Assembly: GCA_031279285.1 (NCBI GenBank)
Contig: JAITIR010000023.1
Location: forward strand, 1 to 40,290
Origin: Spirochaetaceae bacterium
Lineage (GTDB): Bacteria; Spirochaetota; Spirochaetia; Treponematales; Breznakiellaceae
Direction: 5' to 3'
DNA length: 40,290 nucleotides
Shown: positions 16,551-25,253 of the stretch, in pieces
Numbering within the stretch: the first letter of the stretch is position 1
Layout of the letters: the number at the start of each line of letters is the position of its first letter
Translations under genes and position numbers: made by a program
The notes under the pieces: generated by a model
The model's database searches: none
What the model saw: only the letters and a program-made list of their open reading frames with translations
What the model was told of the DNA's origin: nothing

Positions 16551-17327
16551 TTAGAAGCGGTACTGTATCCCTAGGGCGGGGGACAGGGTCACGGCGTCCC
16601 GGTCGTTCAGACCCCCGCATTCAAGAGCGGCCTTGAGGACAAAGAAATTAAAGAAGTAATCAAATTCCGCTTTGAGGCTCAAGTACTCCAGGGATTGCTC
16701 CGCGTTGAAGGCCAATTCCCAATAAAATTGATCCTGCGCGTAATTGACGGCGAATTCCACGCCGTCAAAAGCGGCGTCCGGGGCGGCAATAAACTTTGCC
16801 GCTGCTTTAAACCCCAGCCAGAAGGGGGCAACATAGGCTGCCGTTACATCAATGCCAAAAAGGGTGTCTTCCGCAGCCTGTAGGGAGTAGCGTATGGGCG
16901 AACCCAGGGCAAAGGAAACATCCCCCCCCGGGAGAAACAGGCCGTAGCCCAACTCGGGCTTTACCGTGCCCAGGCTCTGGCCGCCGCCCTTGTCCGGGTT
17001 AAAGCGGAATTCATTTTCATTATGGGCGGCGAGCAGGAACTCTGAAAAGGAACCCAGTGGCAGATGGATGGCGGCTTTTTCGTCGGCATAGAAGAACTGG
17101 GGGAAGAAATCGATGAGGGTGAAGGTGTATTCCGCCCCCGCATGGAGATCAAAACGCCCAAAGCTCCGTTCATATTCAAGAGCGGGGGTAAGAAAATAGT
17201 CCTTCTCATCCGCCAGCACATCGGAGTTGCCGGCATACAAACCTGCCCACAGGCCGACGGCGTCCGCCATAACGTATCTGCCAGGAAATAAAGAAAAGAA
17301 CAGAAAAAACCAAAGGCATTTTTGCAT
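16551..17327 (-). CDS. Outer-membrane beta-barrel-like protein
   Basis: 258 residues from the ATG at 17327, preferred over an in-frame upstream start because GAGGTG lies 7 bp before it. A signal peptide (MQKCLWFFLFFSLFPG..., cleaved near VMADA) precedes alternating-hydrophobicity strands such as YSLQAAEDTLFGIDVTAAYV and FYWELAFNAEQSLEYLSLKAEFDYFF. The chain ends LGIQYRF with a terminal Phe, the usual beta-barrel assembly signature. It is probably a small outer-membrane channel or structural protein. No specific family is recognised, and it is probably monocistronic. Confidence 0.65.
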   Translation of the reverse strand: MQKCLWFFLFFSLFPGRYVMADAVGLWAGLYAGNSDVLADEKDYFLTPALEYERSFGRFDLHAGAEYTFTLIDFFPQFFYADEKAAIHLPLGSFSEFLLAAHNENEFRFNPDKGGGQSLGTVKPELGYGLFLPGGDVSFALGSPIRYSLQAAEDTLFGIDVTAAYVAPFWLGFKAAAKFIAAPDAAFDGVEFAVNYAQDQFYWELAFNAEQSLEYLSLKAEFDYFFNFFVLKAALECGGLNDRDAVTLSPALGIQYRF

Positions 17328-17393
17328 GGATTTCACCTCTGGATCAGTATACAATTATGAAAATTGACTGTAAAGTAAGTAAGGATAGAATCA

Positions 17394-17690
17394 ATGGAAA
17401 TTGTTAAAAGCCCAACGGAAAGCAAAATCACCCTTTGTGTTAAAGGAAAACTCAGCGCCGCCGCAGTTCCGGAGTTCAAAGCGGCGGTGGAGGAAGCCTT
17501 GGGAGAGTCCCAGACTCTCGTGCTGGACTTTAAGGATCTTGACTACATGGCGTCCGCGGGACTGCGGGTATTGGTGTCGGTGCGGAAACGCTTGAGCGGC
17601 GGCGGCTCCCTGACTCTGATCAATATCCGCAGCAAGGTGAGGGAAGTTTTTGAAGTAACTGGCCTGGACGAGGTCTTTACTATACGGTGA
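17394..17690 (+). CDS. STAS-domain anti-sigma-factor antagonist (SpoIIAA-like)
   Basis: 98 residues, a complete STAS domain: an N-terminal strand pair (KITLCVKGKLSAAAVPEF), LVLDFKDLDYMASAGLRVL with phosphorylatable Ser54 in the conserved DxxxxxSAGLxxL setting, and a C-terminal helix (VREVFEVTGLDEVFTI). Proteins of this kind bind an anti-sigma kinase (RsbW/SpoIIAB type) when unphosphorylated and free a sigma factor. No kinase or phosphatase partner lies next door. The ribosome site is AAGG at 17381-17384, ten bases before the ATG. It is divergent to the barrel gene. Confidence 0.9.
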   Translation: MEIVKSPTESKITLCVKGKLSAAAVPEFKAAVEEALGESQTLVLDFKDLDYMASAGLRVLVSVRKRLSGGGSLTLINIRSKVREVFEVTGLDEVFTIR

Positions 17691-18000
17691 CAAGACCGCG
17701 GCCGGGCGCGGGTTAACGGGAGACATTGTATGACGGTGTATAATAAATGCCGGGAGGCTCTGGACGTTACCGCTTGGCCCGGCAAGATGACGTGCCGGAT
17801 ATAATTACCCTGTTGGTTAGGAACTGTATATAAATAAAATGCACGGCATTTCATTCTGTCTTGGGGTTTAATACCCCGCCCTTTAGGGCAGTTAGAATTA
17901 GTAAATACTCACGAAAAATGGTAGCAAACCCCCATATTATAAATTTCCACAGCCGATCGAACCTACGCGCAACCCGATACAGCGCTTAAGATGCCGCGTA
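17691..18000. other. Gene-poor spacer after the STAS gene
   Basis: No reading frame with a ribosome site or recognisable product was found on either strand in these 310 bp. There is no tRNA-like cloverleaf or T-tract terminator. Composition falls towards AT-rich between 17800 and 17960. Confidence 0.5.
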
Positions 18001-18030
18001 GTAAACAAGTTTGCACGCAAACTTGTTTAC
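18001..18030. repeat. Perfect 14-bp inverted repeat (2-nt loop)
   Basis: GTAAACAAGTTTGC at 18001-18014 is followed by AC and its exact reverse complement at 18017-18030. No T-tract follows, so it is more like an operator, a dispersed repeat or a cruciform than a terminator. A short open frame (17991-18242) runs through it but looks spurious. Confidence 0.85.
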
Positions 18031-18144
18031 GCTCTTACTGCGCGGAGGCTTACTTCTGCGCGGGTTCTTACAAACTGTCCGTTTTGGGCGAGTCACATGC
18101 GGAAATGCTTGTTGACAAAAAGGCCCCAAAAATAAATAATCAAC

Positions 18145-18374
18145 TGAGGCTGTTCCAAAACTTCAGTTTTGGGGAGACAAGCTCTGCAATGTCGGCAACC
18201 TCTAAAAAACGCAGTTTTGTGGTTTTAGCTTATGGCATTTAAGCCACAAAAACTGCAAGAGCCGGCGGCTCCGCCAGCGGCTCCAGACTGTTCCATCGAA
18301 CCGAAGGTTCGTACCGTGACCCGGCTATGCCGGGGCCGTTTAGCGCACACTTGATTAGTTTTGGAACAGGCTCA
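18145..18374. mobile_element. 230-bp inverted-repeat-bounded element (MITE-like)
   Basis: Ends at 18145-18162 (TGAGGCTGTTCCAAAACT) and 18357-18374 are inverted repeats matching at 17 of 18 positions. The interior is dense in hairpins: CCAAAACT/AGTTTTGG (18155-18172), a GCAGTTTTGTGG/CCACAAAAACTGC pair around a 'GGCATTT' loop, a GAACC/GGTTC hairpin and CCCGGC-TAT-GCCGGG. It carries no gene. A small non-autonomous transposable element or a dispersed intergenic repeat fits; I could not see a target duplication. Confidence 0.5.
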
Positions 18375-18422
18375 ACTGGTTGTGGGCTCCGGTTGGACAG
18401 GCTCTGTCTTTGGTAATTTAGA

Positions 18423-19934
18423 ATGTTAGAGCGTATCGATCCTGATAAATTCCATACGCTGATTGAAATCAGCATGTTGATCAATTCGGATTATTCCGAT
18501 GTTCACGGACTTTTGACCGAGATCATCGAATCGGCATTGCGGCTTTGCGATGCCGCCTCCGCCTGCCTCCTGCTACTGGATGACAGGGAGAACAAGATGT
18601 TTTTCGAAGTGGTGAGCGGCTTTTCGAACGGAGGGCGGCCTGAGCAGCAGAGCGTAGAGATCGGCGAAGGGATAGCCGGCTGGGTTGCCCGCCACAACAA
18701 ACCGATCATCATCAACGATACGGACAACTCCGAGTACCGTCTTGCCGCCGTTTTTGAACAGAGTGGCTTCATGGCAAAGACAATCATAGCGGTTCCGATG
18801 CAGGCGAAGGATCGTTGCATCGGAGTTCTGGAAGTAATCAACAAAAAAAACTCGGCTCAATTTTCCGGTGAAGATCTTGAATGGCTGGAAATATTCGCGA
18901 ATCAGGCGGCCCTGGCTCTGCAAAACGCGCAGAATTATGAAAAAGTACGGAGTAAGGCCGATATCCTACAGGAGCAGCTTGAAACGAGCGGCGCGTTCCA
19001 TACGTTAATCGCGAAAAGCCCTGTGATGAAGGAAAAACTTGCCGTGATAGACCGCCTCGCCGCAACCGATTCCGCCGTCCTGATACTGGGGGAAAGCGGT
19101 GTGGGCAAGGAACTTGCCGCCGAACAGATACACCTGCGAAGCCCACGCAAGGCCGGACCCTTCGTGAGGGTGAACTGCGCCGCGCTGCTGTCCGGCCTTG
19201 CCGAAAGTGAACTGTTTGGCCACGTGAAGGGCGCGTTTACAGGCGCGGTCAGTAACCGCAAGGGACGTTTCGAAGTGGCGGACGGCGGCACGATATTTCT
19301 TGACGAGGTGGGGGATCTTCCGCTCGATCTACAGGCAAAGCTGCTGCGCGTGATTCAGCAGAAGACCTTTGAAAAAGTCGGCTCGGCAACGCAGCAGAGT
19401 ATCAATGTGCGGATACTTGCCGCTACGAACAAGGACATAGAGAAACTTGTTGCCGAGGAAAAATTCAGGAGCGATCTGTACTACAGGCTCAACGTACTGC
19501 CTATTTACGTGCCGCCACTCCGCCAGCGGAGCGAAGACATACCGGAGCTGGCCCGCTTCTTCCTTGAAAACTGTATGCGGGACATGAAAAAACGTTTTGA
19601 CGGGTTTTCGGAGGAGGCTATGCAGGCCCTGATTGCGTACTCCTGGCCTGGTAATGTCCGCGAGTTGGAAAATTGTGTACAGCGCGGCTGTGTTGCGGCC
19701 ACTGGGACGGTGATACGGAAGGAAGATATGTTTCCCGGCGGTGATTCCACGCTCAGGGCGGATGCAAAGACAGGCTCGCGGTCGCTCAAGGCGGCAACTG
19801 ACGCTTTCAAAGTACATTTTATCAAGGAAGTGCTGGCAGAGTACGGCTGGAATCAGACAAAAGCGGCGCGGGCACTTGACATACAGCGGACATATCTTGC
19901 TAAGATGATTCGAGACTTCAACATTGCCAGGTGA
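18423..19934 (+). CDS. Sigma-54-dependent activator, GAF-AAA+-Fis (NifA/FhlA type)
   Basis: 503 residues. An N-terminal GAF sensor domain occupies about 25-170 (GEGIAGWVARHNKPIIINDT; IAVPMQAKDRCIGVLEVINK). A linker helix leads to the AAA+ domain with Walker A GESGVGKE (223-230), the sigma-54 contact loop GAFTGA (270-275), Walker B TIFLDE (290-295) and WPGNVRELEN near 415. The C-terminal Fis-type helix-turn-helix is around 468-497 (WNQTKAARALDIQRTYLAKM). It should open sigma-54 promoters in response to a small ligand or signal bound by the GAF domain. All loop motifs are intact. The gene for the TPR protein follows within about 30 bp. The Shine-Dalgarno before the ATG is weak. Confidence 0.94.
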   Translation: MLERIDPDKFHTLIEISMLINSDYSDVHGLLTEIIESALRLCDAASACLLLLDDRENKMFFEVVSGFSNGGRPEQQSVEIGEGIAGWVARHNKPIIINDTDNSEYRLAAVFEQSGFMAKTIIAVPMQAKDRCIGVLEVINKKNSAQFSGEDLEWLEIFANQAALALQNAQNYEKVRSKADILQEQLETSGAFHTLIAKSPVMKEKLAVIDRLAATDSAVLILGESGVGKELAAEQIHLRSPRKAGPFVRVNCAALLSGLAESELFGHVKGAFTGAVSNRKGRFEVADGGTIFLDEVGDLPLDLQAKLLRVIQQKTFEKVGSATQQSINVRILAATNKDIEKLVAEEKFRSDLYYRLNVLPIYVPPLRQRSEDIPELARFFLENCMRDMKKRFDGFSEEAMQALIAYSWPGNVRELENCVQRGCVAATGTVIRKEDMFPGGDSTLRADAKTGSRSLKAATDAFKVHFIKEVLAEYGWNQTKAARALDIQRTYLAKMIRDFNIAR

Positions 19935-19965
19935 GGCAATTCTTATACATTGCCAGGGGTATTTC

Positions 19966-20757
19966 ATGGGAAAGAATGCAAAGAACGAAAAGAACGATAT
20001 TCATATTACAGACGATAGCGACAGCCTTTTTAGTTTTTTTGAAAAAAACCGTAAATTTTTATTGACATCTGTGATAGCGATCGCGGTTTTGCTGGCGGGG
20101 CTTATTGTCGTGTTGCTTGTACGGGATTTTATGCACAAGGACGCAACCGCCAGGCTGGATGTCCTTATTGAGCGGTACGATAGTATAAAGTACAGCCTCG
20201 CCGCCAACGCGGAGACTACGGACGAGGCAGAAACCGAGGCCGTTGAGTCAGCCGACAGCGGGGAAAGCGGAATTTCCGAAGACAGCGGCGAGCCGGCGGA
20301 AACCGCCGGCGGCAATATTCCGGCGTTGCTGGACGATCTGCGGGCGCTGGGAAAAAGCGCGTCAGGCTACCCTGCCGCGCGCGCGTGGTTCATGGCGGCC
20401 AACATTTACCATGAACGGAGGGAATGGCAGGAGGCACAGGAGGCGTGGCTTCTGGCGGCGGAAAAGGGCGGCTCTACACACCTGACCCCTGTATGCCTGT
20501 ACAATGCGGCGGTCGCGGCGGAAGCGTCCGGCGATACCGATTCGGCGCTGTCAAACTACCAAAAATCGCTCGGCTTTACGGACTTTCCCGCGGCGGCCCA
20601 CGCCCAGTTTTCCGTTGGCCGGCTTGAAGAAACAAAGGGCGACAACGAGGCTGCCATTGCCGCGTACCGCGCCGTGATAGAAAAATGGCCGTCGGATACG
20701 GGTTGGACGAACCTTGCCCATTCCCGCATCGTCGCGTTGGAGCTTAACGGGCAATGA
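19966..20757 (+). CDS. Membrane-anchored TPR protein
   Basis: 263 residues from the ATG at 19966 (AGGGG at 19953-19957), preferred over an upstream in-frame start at 19924 that overlaps the previous gene. A 30-residue cytoplasmic segment is followed by one transmembrane helix (about 31-52) and a Glu/Ser-rich linker. A TPR-like helical domain of about 150 residues follows, with ANIYHERREWQEAQEAWLLAA, YNAAVAAEASGDTDSALSNY and FSVGRLEETKGDNEAAIAAY. The topology is like YfgM/TPR_21 proteins that assist periplasmic folding, but identity is low. Its last codons overlap the start of the next gene (ATGA). Confidence 0.78.
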   Translation: MGKNAKNEKNDIHITDDSDSLFSFFEKNRKFLLTSVIAIAVLLAGLIVVLLVRDFMHKDATARLDVLIERYDSIKYSLAANAETTDEAETEAVESADSGESGISEDSGEPAETAGGNIPALLDDLRALGKSASGYPAARAWFMAANIYHERREWQEAQEAWLLAAEKGGSTHLTPVCLYNAAVAAEASGDTDSALSNYQKSLGFTDFPAAAHAQFSVGRLEETKGDNEAAIAAYRAVIEKWPSDTGWTNLAHSRIVALELNGQ

Positions 20758-22022
20758 AGATGTTGGGTGTGCGTATAGTTGTTTTGTCTCTGGTTAGCCT
20801 GGCCGTATCGTGCGGAATAGATGACAGCAAGTACCTTTCCCCCGCGTCACTGGTAAGTTCCACCCTGAACAGCAACGCGGTGGTACGGCTGCCGGACGGC
20901 AGTACGTTAACGATAGATTTTACTAACGGACAGATTCCCACGCTGGCAATACCCGGCGGCATGGATTTTGGCAGGGAGTACGAGATATACTATAAGATAT
21001 ACCTAAGCGACATCCTGATGGATACGGTAAACACGGACAGCGCGAGAGAGGACGTGAACCCCACACTTAGGACGGATTGGACGGCAATGTACAACTACAC
21101 TGTCGACTCAAACAACCTTTCGGGAGGGGTGGCTACCCTTTTTACCAACCGAAAGTACTATTCGTTGCAGGTAGGCTCATCCAACCGCGCCATACGTTCC
21201 GATGGAAACGGCGCCTTTGACCCTAAACCGGCCAGCCGCCTGTTTACTACAAGCGATGATCTTTTCAACTCTGACTACCTGACAAGCAGCTTTAACGCTG
21301 ATGTGGCGGCGGCAAAAAGCGGCGTAACACCTTCTTATGCCTACGCGTCAATGTATGTTGTTATAAGGGACTTTAACCCCCAAACATTGAACCCGGTCTA
21401 CAGTTCCATCACGTTTATAAATATATTTTTGCTGCCTTCGGGCACAAATTTGCAGAACATCCCGGTGACGGGGCTAACGGTCAGCCAGGTTCCCGGCCAG
21501 CCCCAGCCTACCGGTCCTGCCGTTAAACTGAGGGCCGCCGTTACACCGGACAACGCATCGGACAAGACCGTTGTTTGGTCGGTAGATGACGAGTCTGTCG
21601 CCGGTATATGGCCTTTAGCGGACAACAACGCGATTGTATACAGTAAACCCGGATCAAATTCGCCAAATGTAGATGTTACCGCCAAGACAACTGACGGCGG
21701 ATACTCCGACACTGAAACAGTTAAGCTGCACGGTATAGCAGCAACCGAAGTCAGATTAAATGAAACACAGCTTACCCTCTCTCTTAACGAAAATACCGTT
21801 AGCGGCATTTCTTACAAAAAAACGGAAACCTTGAAGGAAACCGTATCACCAGACAACGCCGACCAAAAAAAAGTTATCTGGGCGTCCAGCGATCCTGGTA
21901 TCGCAACCGTCAATGATAATGGTCTGGTAACGGCAGTTGCCTTAGGTACCGTAACGATAACGGCGACAACGACGGACGGCACTGAACGGATGAGAGCCTG
22001 TACCGTTACGGTTATCAACTAA
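20754..22022 (+). CDS. Lipoprotein with two Big2-type Ig-like domains
   Basis: 422 residues. The signal ends LAVSC with Cys20. An N-terminal domain (about 25-225) has no family I can name. Then come two bacterial Ig-like (Big2) domains: about 230-320 (VTGLTVSQVPGQ, AAVTPDNASDKTVVWSVDDE) and about 325-422 (ATEVRLNETQLTLSLNE, VSPDNADQKKVIWASSDPG, VTAVALGTVTITATTTDG). Big2 domains are common in surface adhesins and cell-wall proteins. Translationally coupled to the TPR gene; probably exported to the envelope surface. Confidence 0.85.
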   Translation: MKMLGVRIVVLSLVSLAVSCGIDDSKYLSPASLVSSTLNSNAVVRLPDGSTLTIDFTNGQIPTLAIPGGMDFGREYEIYYKIYLSDILMDTVNTDSAREDVNPTLRTDWTAMYNYTVDSNNLSGGVATLFTNRKYYSLQVGSSNRAIRSDGNGAFDPKPASRLFTTSDDLFNSDYLTSSFNADVAAAKSGVTPSYAYASMYVVIRDFNPQTLNPVYSSITFINIFLLPSGTNLQNIPVTGLTVSQVPGQPQPTGPAVKLRAAVTPDNASDKTVVWSVDDESVAGIWPLADNNAIVYSKPGSNSPNVDVTAKTTDGGYSDTETVKLHGIAATEVRLNETQLTLSLNENTVSGISYKKTETLKETVSPDNADQKKVIWASSDPGIATVNDNGLVTAVALGTVTITATTTDGTERMRACTVTVIN

Positions 22023-22026
22023 CGGC

Positions 22027-22067
22027 TAAAAAAATAGCGGTGCGTCTGGACGTTATGACCGCACCGC
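22027..22067 (-). terminator. Hairpin with T-tract on the minus strand
   Basis: Arms GCGGTGCG (22037-22044) and CGCACCGC (22060-22067) form an 8-bp stem. Read on the minus strand the stem is followed by TATTTTTTTAG, so it could end transcription from the PNPOx gene. On the plus strand it forms a hairpin 15 bp after the lipoprotein stop but lacks a T-tract. Confidence 0.5.
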
Positions 22068-22214
22068 CTTGGAGCCAAAGGTTTTACAGAAGTATCGTTA
22101 GATACCACTTTCCTCCCTATACTTTTTATCGGTTTGCAGAAAAATATCTGTAGACAAAAACGCCGCACGGTCAGGTAAAACCGCGCTTCCCAGCCTATGC
22201 TCGCAAACGTAGCG

Positions 22215-22377
22215 CTAGGGAAACGCTGATTAACTTGACGCTAATCGCGTTTCCCTAATGTATTTGCTCATTTCATTGCGCAAATGTGTCAACAAAGTTG
22301 ACATTCACGTTAAAGCAGCACCGATTGCGCCAACGTAGTTGGCGAATTCTCGATTGAATAAATCAGTGCTTCCCTAG
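22215..22377. mobile_element. 163-bp inverted-repeat-bounded element (MITE-like)
   Basis: Ends CTAGGGAAACGCTGATT (22215-22231) and its near-perfect reverse complement (22361-22377) match at 15 of 17 positions. Inside are further hairpins: AGGGAAACGC/GCGTTTCCCT (22217-22226, 22247-22256), TGTCAAC-AAA-GTTGACA (22287-22303) and CGCCAAC-GTA-GTTGGCG (22328-22344). No gene or ribosome site lies inside. It fills most of the gap between 22023 and the PNPOx stop. The ends differ from the element at 18145. Confidence 0.5.
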
Positions 22378-22395
22378 GTTCTGAAGTGAGAAATT

Positions 22396-22875
22396 CTAAC
22401 GTAACTTTCTTTCTTTGCCGGTAAACTCTCCCACAACCATTTTGTATACCGTTACATGCTCAAGGGTCTTTTCATCAAATCTGTAAACCTGATCTTTCCC
22501 GGTTTGATGTTTCATCAATTCATTTAAGCCGTTCATTTTTTCGTCCGCTGTGTCGACTATTACTATTTTTCCGGTACCGATAATGCTTTTGTACGCATAG
22601 CCGTACTCACAGGCTTTGTCTCCTTCGATCAAGGCCCCGTCGCAGTCGATCTCAAAACAGGCCGCTTTGTTTTTACTTACGATCTGTAGTTTTCGCCCTT
22701 TGTTAGCGCCGTGGAAATACAACGTTAAAGTATCATTTTCAAAAGAATAGCCATAATTCAATGGAACGATATACGGCTGATCGCTTTCGGACAACGCAAG
22801 CCTGCATACCTTGTTCTTGTCGATTATTTTGATTTTTTCGTTTATGTCCGTTATTTCCCTGTCTTTTCTTCGCAT
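22396..22875 (-). CDS. Pyridoxamine 5'-phosphate oxidase-like flavoprotein (NimA-like)
   Basis: 160 residues or slightly fewer. The ATG at 22875 is chosen because AGGAG lies 6 bp upstream; an in-frame GTG is at 22878. The PNPOx-like split barrel is recognisable: KVCRLALSESDQPYIVPLNYGYSFENDTLTLYFHGANKGRK, then KAACFEID, SIIGTGKIVIVDTADEK and VTVYKMVVGEFTGK. Such proteins bind FMN or a related flavin, and some Nim relatives are linked to nitroimidazole reduction. The real substrate is unknown. It is divergent to groEL, with a 284-bp gap. Confidence 0.85.
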   Translation of the reverse strand: MRRKDREITDINEKIKIIDKNKVCRLALSESDQPYIVPLNYGYSFENDTLTLYFHGANKGRKLQIVSKNKAACFEIDCDGALIEGDKACEYGYAYKSIIGTGKIVIVDTADEKMNGLNELMKHQTGKDQVYRFDEKTLEHVTVYKMVVGEFTGKERKLR

Positions 22876-23159
22876 CACATTCTCCTAAAAACAAGCCCCG
22901 CCACCATACCCTATTCTTTTGTAACCTGAGACGGGACAAAAAAGCATACCCTGAAAAAGCCGTTCGCGCAAATCCCATGCCTAACTCTGTATGTTGATGC
23001 AGGCCAGGGCTGGGCTTGACATTTCTTGGAAAAATGGGCATTGTATTTATAAAGCCGTCGTCTGGCGGCATATAATCAAAACAAGGCAAACCGTGTCCCA
23101 CGTTTGAAACTGTCCTGTTATCTGCGGGGGGCAGGGTTTAAAGAAGAGGAGTAAAAAAT

Positions 23160-24803
23160 ATGGCAAAACAGTTGTTGTTCAACGAAGAAGGACGCCGAAA
23201 ACTGTTGGCGGGGGTTGAGCAAATCTCCCGGGCGGTCAAAGTCACGCTAGGCCCCAAAGGGCGGAACGTACTTTTGGACAAGAAATTCGGCGCTCCCACG
23301 GTGACAAAGGACGGCGTTTCAGTCGCTAAAGAAGTGGAACTGGCGGACCCTTACGAGAATATGGGCGCGCAGCTCCTTAAAGAAGTGGCCACAAAAACAA
23401 ACGATGTGGCTGGCGACGGTACCACAACCGCTACAGTTTTGGCCTACGCGCTTGTAAAGAAGGGCCTGGAATCGGTTTCTGCGGGTATGACACCGATCGA
23501 ACTGAAACGCGGCATCGACAAAGCCGTTGAGATCGCGGTGGAAGAGATCAAAAAGAATTCAAAGGAGATCAAGGACAAGGAAGAAATCTCCAACGTTGCC
23601 TCAATTTCAGCGAATAACGACACTGAAATCGGCAAGACAATCGCGGACGCGATGGAGAAGGTCGGGAAAGATGGCGTAATCACTGTGGAAGAGTCCAAAA
23701 CGATGGAAACAAGCATCGAATTTGTCGAAGGGATGCAGTTTGATAGGGGATACATCTCCGCCTACTTTGTTACGGACCGCGACACGATGACGAGCGTATA
23801 CGAGGATGCCTACATCCTCATCCACGACAAAAAGATTTCATCGATGAAGGATATGCTGCCGCTGCTCGAAAAGGTTGTGCAGAGTGGCAAGCCGCTTCTC
23901 ATCATCGCGGAGGACGTGGACGGCGAGGCGCTCTCGACTCTCGTGCTGAACAGCCTGCGCGGAACGCTAAGAGCCTGTGCGGTTAAGGCTCCCGGTTTCG
24001 GCGACAGGCGCAAGGCCATGCTGGAAGACATCGCGATACTGACCGGCGGCACCGTCATCACGGAAGAGCTTGGCCTGAAACTTGAGAACACAGACATTTC
24101 ACAGCTCGGCAAGGCCAAGACGATCAAGATCGACAAAGACAACACGACCATCATCAACGGCGCGGGCAAGGACAAGGACATCAAGGACAGGATATCCCAG
24201 ATAAAGGCGCAGATCGCGGATACCACGTCGGAATATGACCGTGAAAAGCTACAGGAGCGGCTTGCCAAACTGGCCGGCGGCGTTGCTGTGATCAACGTGG
24301 GCGCGGCGACCGAGGTTGAGTTGAAAGAGAAGAAGCACCGGGTTGAGGACGCACTTTCCGCGACACGCGCCGCCATTGAGGAAGGCATCGTTCCTGGCGG
24401 TGGGCTTGCGTTGATTCAGGCGATACCGGCGTTGGAGAATGCCGATCTGAGCAAGTACACAAGGGACGAAGGGGTAGGCTTCCAGATCGTAAAGCGCGCA
24501 CTGGAAGAGCCTATGCGCCAGATTGCGGAAAACGCGGGCGTTGACGCGGGAATAATCGCGGACAAGGCAAAGCACGAGAAACCTGGCATTGGATTTGACG
24601 CGGCGAAAGAGGAATGGGTCGACATGGTAAAGGCCGGCATCACCGATCCGACAAAGGTTACCCGTTCAGCGTTACAGAACGCCGCTTCAATAGCGAGCCT
24701 TCTGCTTACTACCGAATGTGCCGTAACAGACATTCCTGAAAAGAAGGAAGCGCCGGCGATGCCTGGCGGCGGCATGGGCGGTATGGGCGGTATGGATTAC
24801 TAA
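23160..24803 (+). CDS. groEL: Chaperonin GroEL
   Basis: 547 residues, full length, with the ATP site [14 protein letters not shown] and [10 protein letters not shown], and the typical C-terminal GGM repeat ([12 protein letters not shown]). GroEL folds cytosolic proteins in a double ring with GroES. The ribosome site is AGAGGAG at 23145-23151. No groES precedes it, as is usual in treponemes, and no CIRCE element (TTAGCACTC-N9-GAGTGCTAA) was found in the 280 bp upstream. The upstream gap contains a TTGACA at 23018 but no convincing -10 partner. A strong hairpin follows the gene. Confidence 0.98.
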   Translation: MAKQLLFNEEGRRKLLAGVEQISRAVKVTLGPKGRNVLLDKKFGAPTVTKDGVSVAKEVELADPYENMGAQLLKEVATKTNDVAGDGTTTATVLAYALVKKGLESVSAGMTPIELKRGIDKAVEIAVEEIKKNSKEIKDKEEISNVASISANNDTEIGKTIADAMEKVGKDGVITVEESKTMETSIEFVEGMQFDRGYISAYFVTDRDTMTSVYEDAYILIHDKKISSMKDMLPLLEKVVQSGKPLLIIAEDVDGEALSTLVLNSLRGTLRACAVKAPGFGDRRKAMLEDIAILTGGTVITEELGLKLENTDISQLGKAKTIKIDKDNTTIINGAGKDKDIKDRISQIKAQIADTTSEYDREKLQERLAKLAGGVAVINVGAATEVELKEKKHRVEDALSATRAAIEEGIVPGGGLALIQAIPALENADLSKYTRDEGVGFQIVKRALEEPMRQIAENAGVDAGIIADKAKHEKPGIGFDAAKEEWVDMVKAGITDPTKVTRSALQNAASIASLLLTTECAVTDIPEKKEAPAMPGGGMGGMGGMDY

Positions 24804-24823
24804 ACTCTGAACACCCTGTTAGG

Positions 24824-24860
24824 AATCGCGGCCTTGACTTTTTTGGCCGCGATTTTTTTA
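24824..24860 (+). terminator. Rho-independent terminator of groEL, overlapping the next coding region
   Basis: AATCGCGGCC (24824-24833) pairs exactly with GGCCGCGATT (24845-24854) across a TTGACTTTTTT loop, followed by TTTTTA. It is 20 bp past the groEL stop. It also lies inside the reading frame of the small Cys-rich protein, whose hydrophobic start it encodes. Confidence 0.9.
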
Positions 24861-25253
24861 TTTTTGTACCTTTCTTTTTTTTCAGAGCGCGGTGCAAACG
24901 ACATAGATACGGTGTCCAGTTGGAAGTCCGTGGGCATCCCCGAAGGCAAACGTGGGGATGCCCGCACATGCCCCATCTGCGCCGCGCGGTTCCAGCAGGG
25001 TGATAATGTTAAATCAAAAATTTTTCCGCCGAGTGGACGGGACTACAGGCTTTTACACATTTCCGGCTGCAAATACTGCCTCGGCGGGGAACGGAAACGG
25101 CTCTGCATAGTATGCGGTGCTGAGCTTTCCACGGATGACTACCTGGTGGCCCATATCCGGCAGCATCCCGTAAAACCGGATGTGCGGGTGCAGGGTTGTG
25201 TGCACTGCATGATGGGGGTAAAACACGATAAAAAGGTGAAAAAACTCAGGTGA
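24834..25253 (+). CDS. Small membrane protein with CxxC zinc-ribbon motifs
   Basis: 139 residues if started at TTG 24834, with AGGAA at 24821-24825 as ribosome site; no ATG exists in frame upstream of the domain. A hydrophobic segment (LTFLAAIFLFLYLSFF) is a likely membrane anchor, and the same open frame continues hydrophobic upstream to a stop at 24807. The soluble part has paired cysteines: CPIC, CKYC, CIVC and CVHC (about 43-130), a zinc-ribbon-like arrangement. It overlaps the PHP gene by four bases (GTGA), so the two are coupled. Because the terminator precedes the frame, expression may be through read-through or an internal promoter. Function unknown. Confidence 0.7.
   Translation: MTFLAAIFLFLYLSFFSERGANDIDTVSSWKSVGIPEGKRGDARTCPICAARFQQGDNVKSKIFPPSGRDYRLLHISGCKYCLGGERKRLCIVCGAELSTDDYLVAHIRQHPVKPDVRVQGCVHCMMGVKHDKKVKKLR

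Noticed and set aside
17364-17391. TTGACT - 16 bp - TAGAAT promoter-like pair before the STAS gene
   Set aside because: The -10 is only 2 bp from the ATG and overlaps the likely ribosome site, so it would give a leaderless message; chance AT-rich match is more likely.
17991-18242. 83-codon open frame in the spacer
   Set aside because: It runs through a perfect palindrome and the left part of an inverted-repeat element, has no ribosome site and no family resemblance.
22879-23159. CIRCE or sigma-32-type heat-shock element before groEL
   Set aside because: No TTAGCACTC-type inverted repeat and no convincing -35/-10 pair with normal spacing was found.
23810-24388. Ser/Leu-rich open frame on the minus strand inside groEL
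   Set aside because: Low-complexity shadow of a highly expressed gene; no ribosome site.
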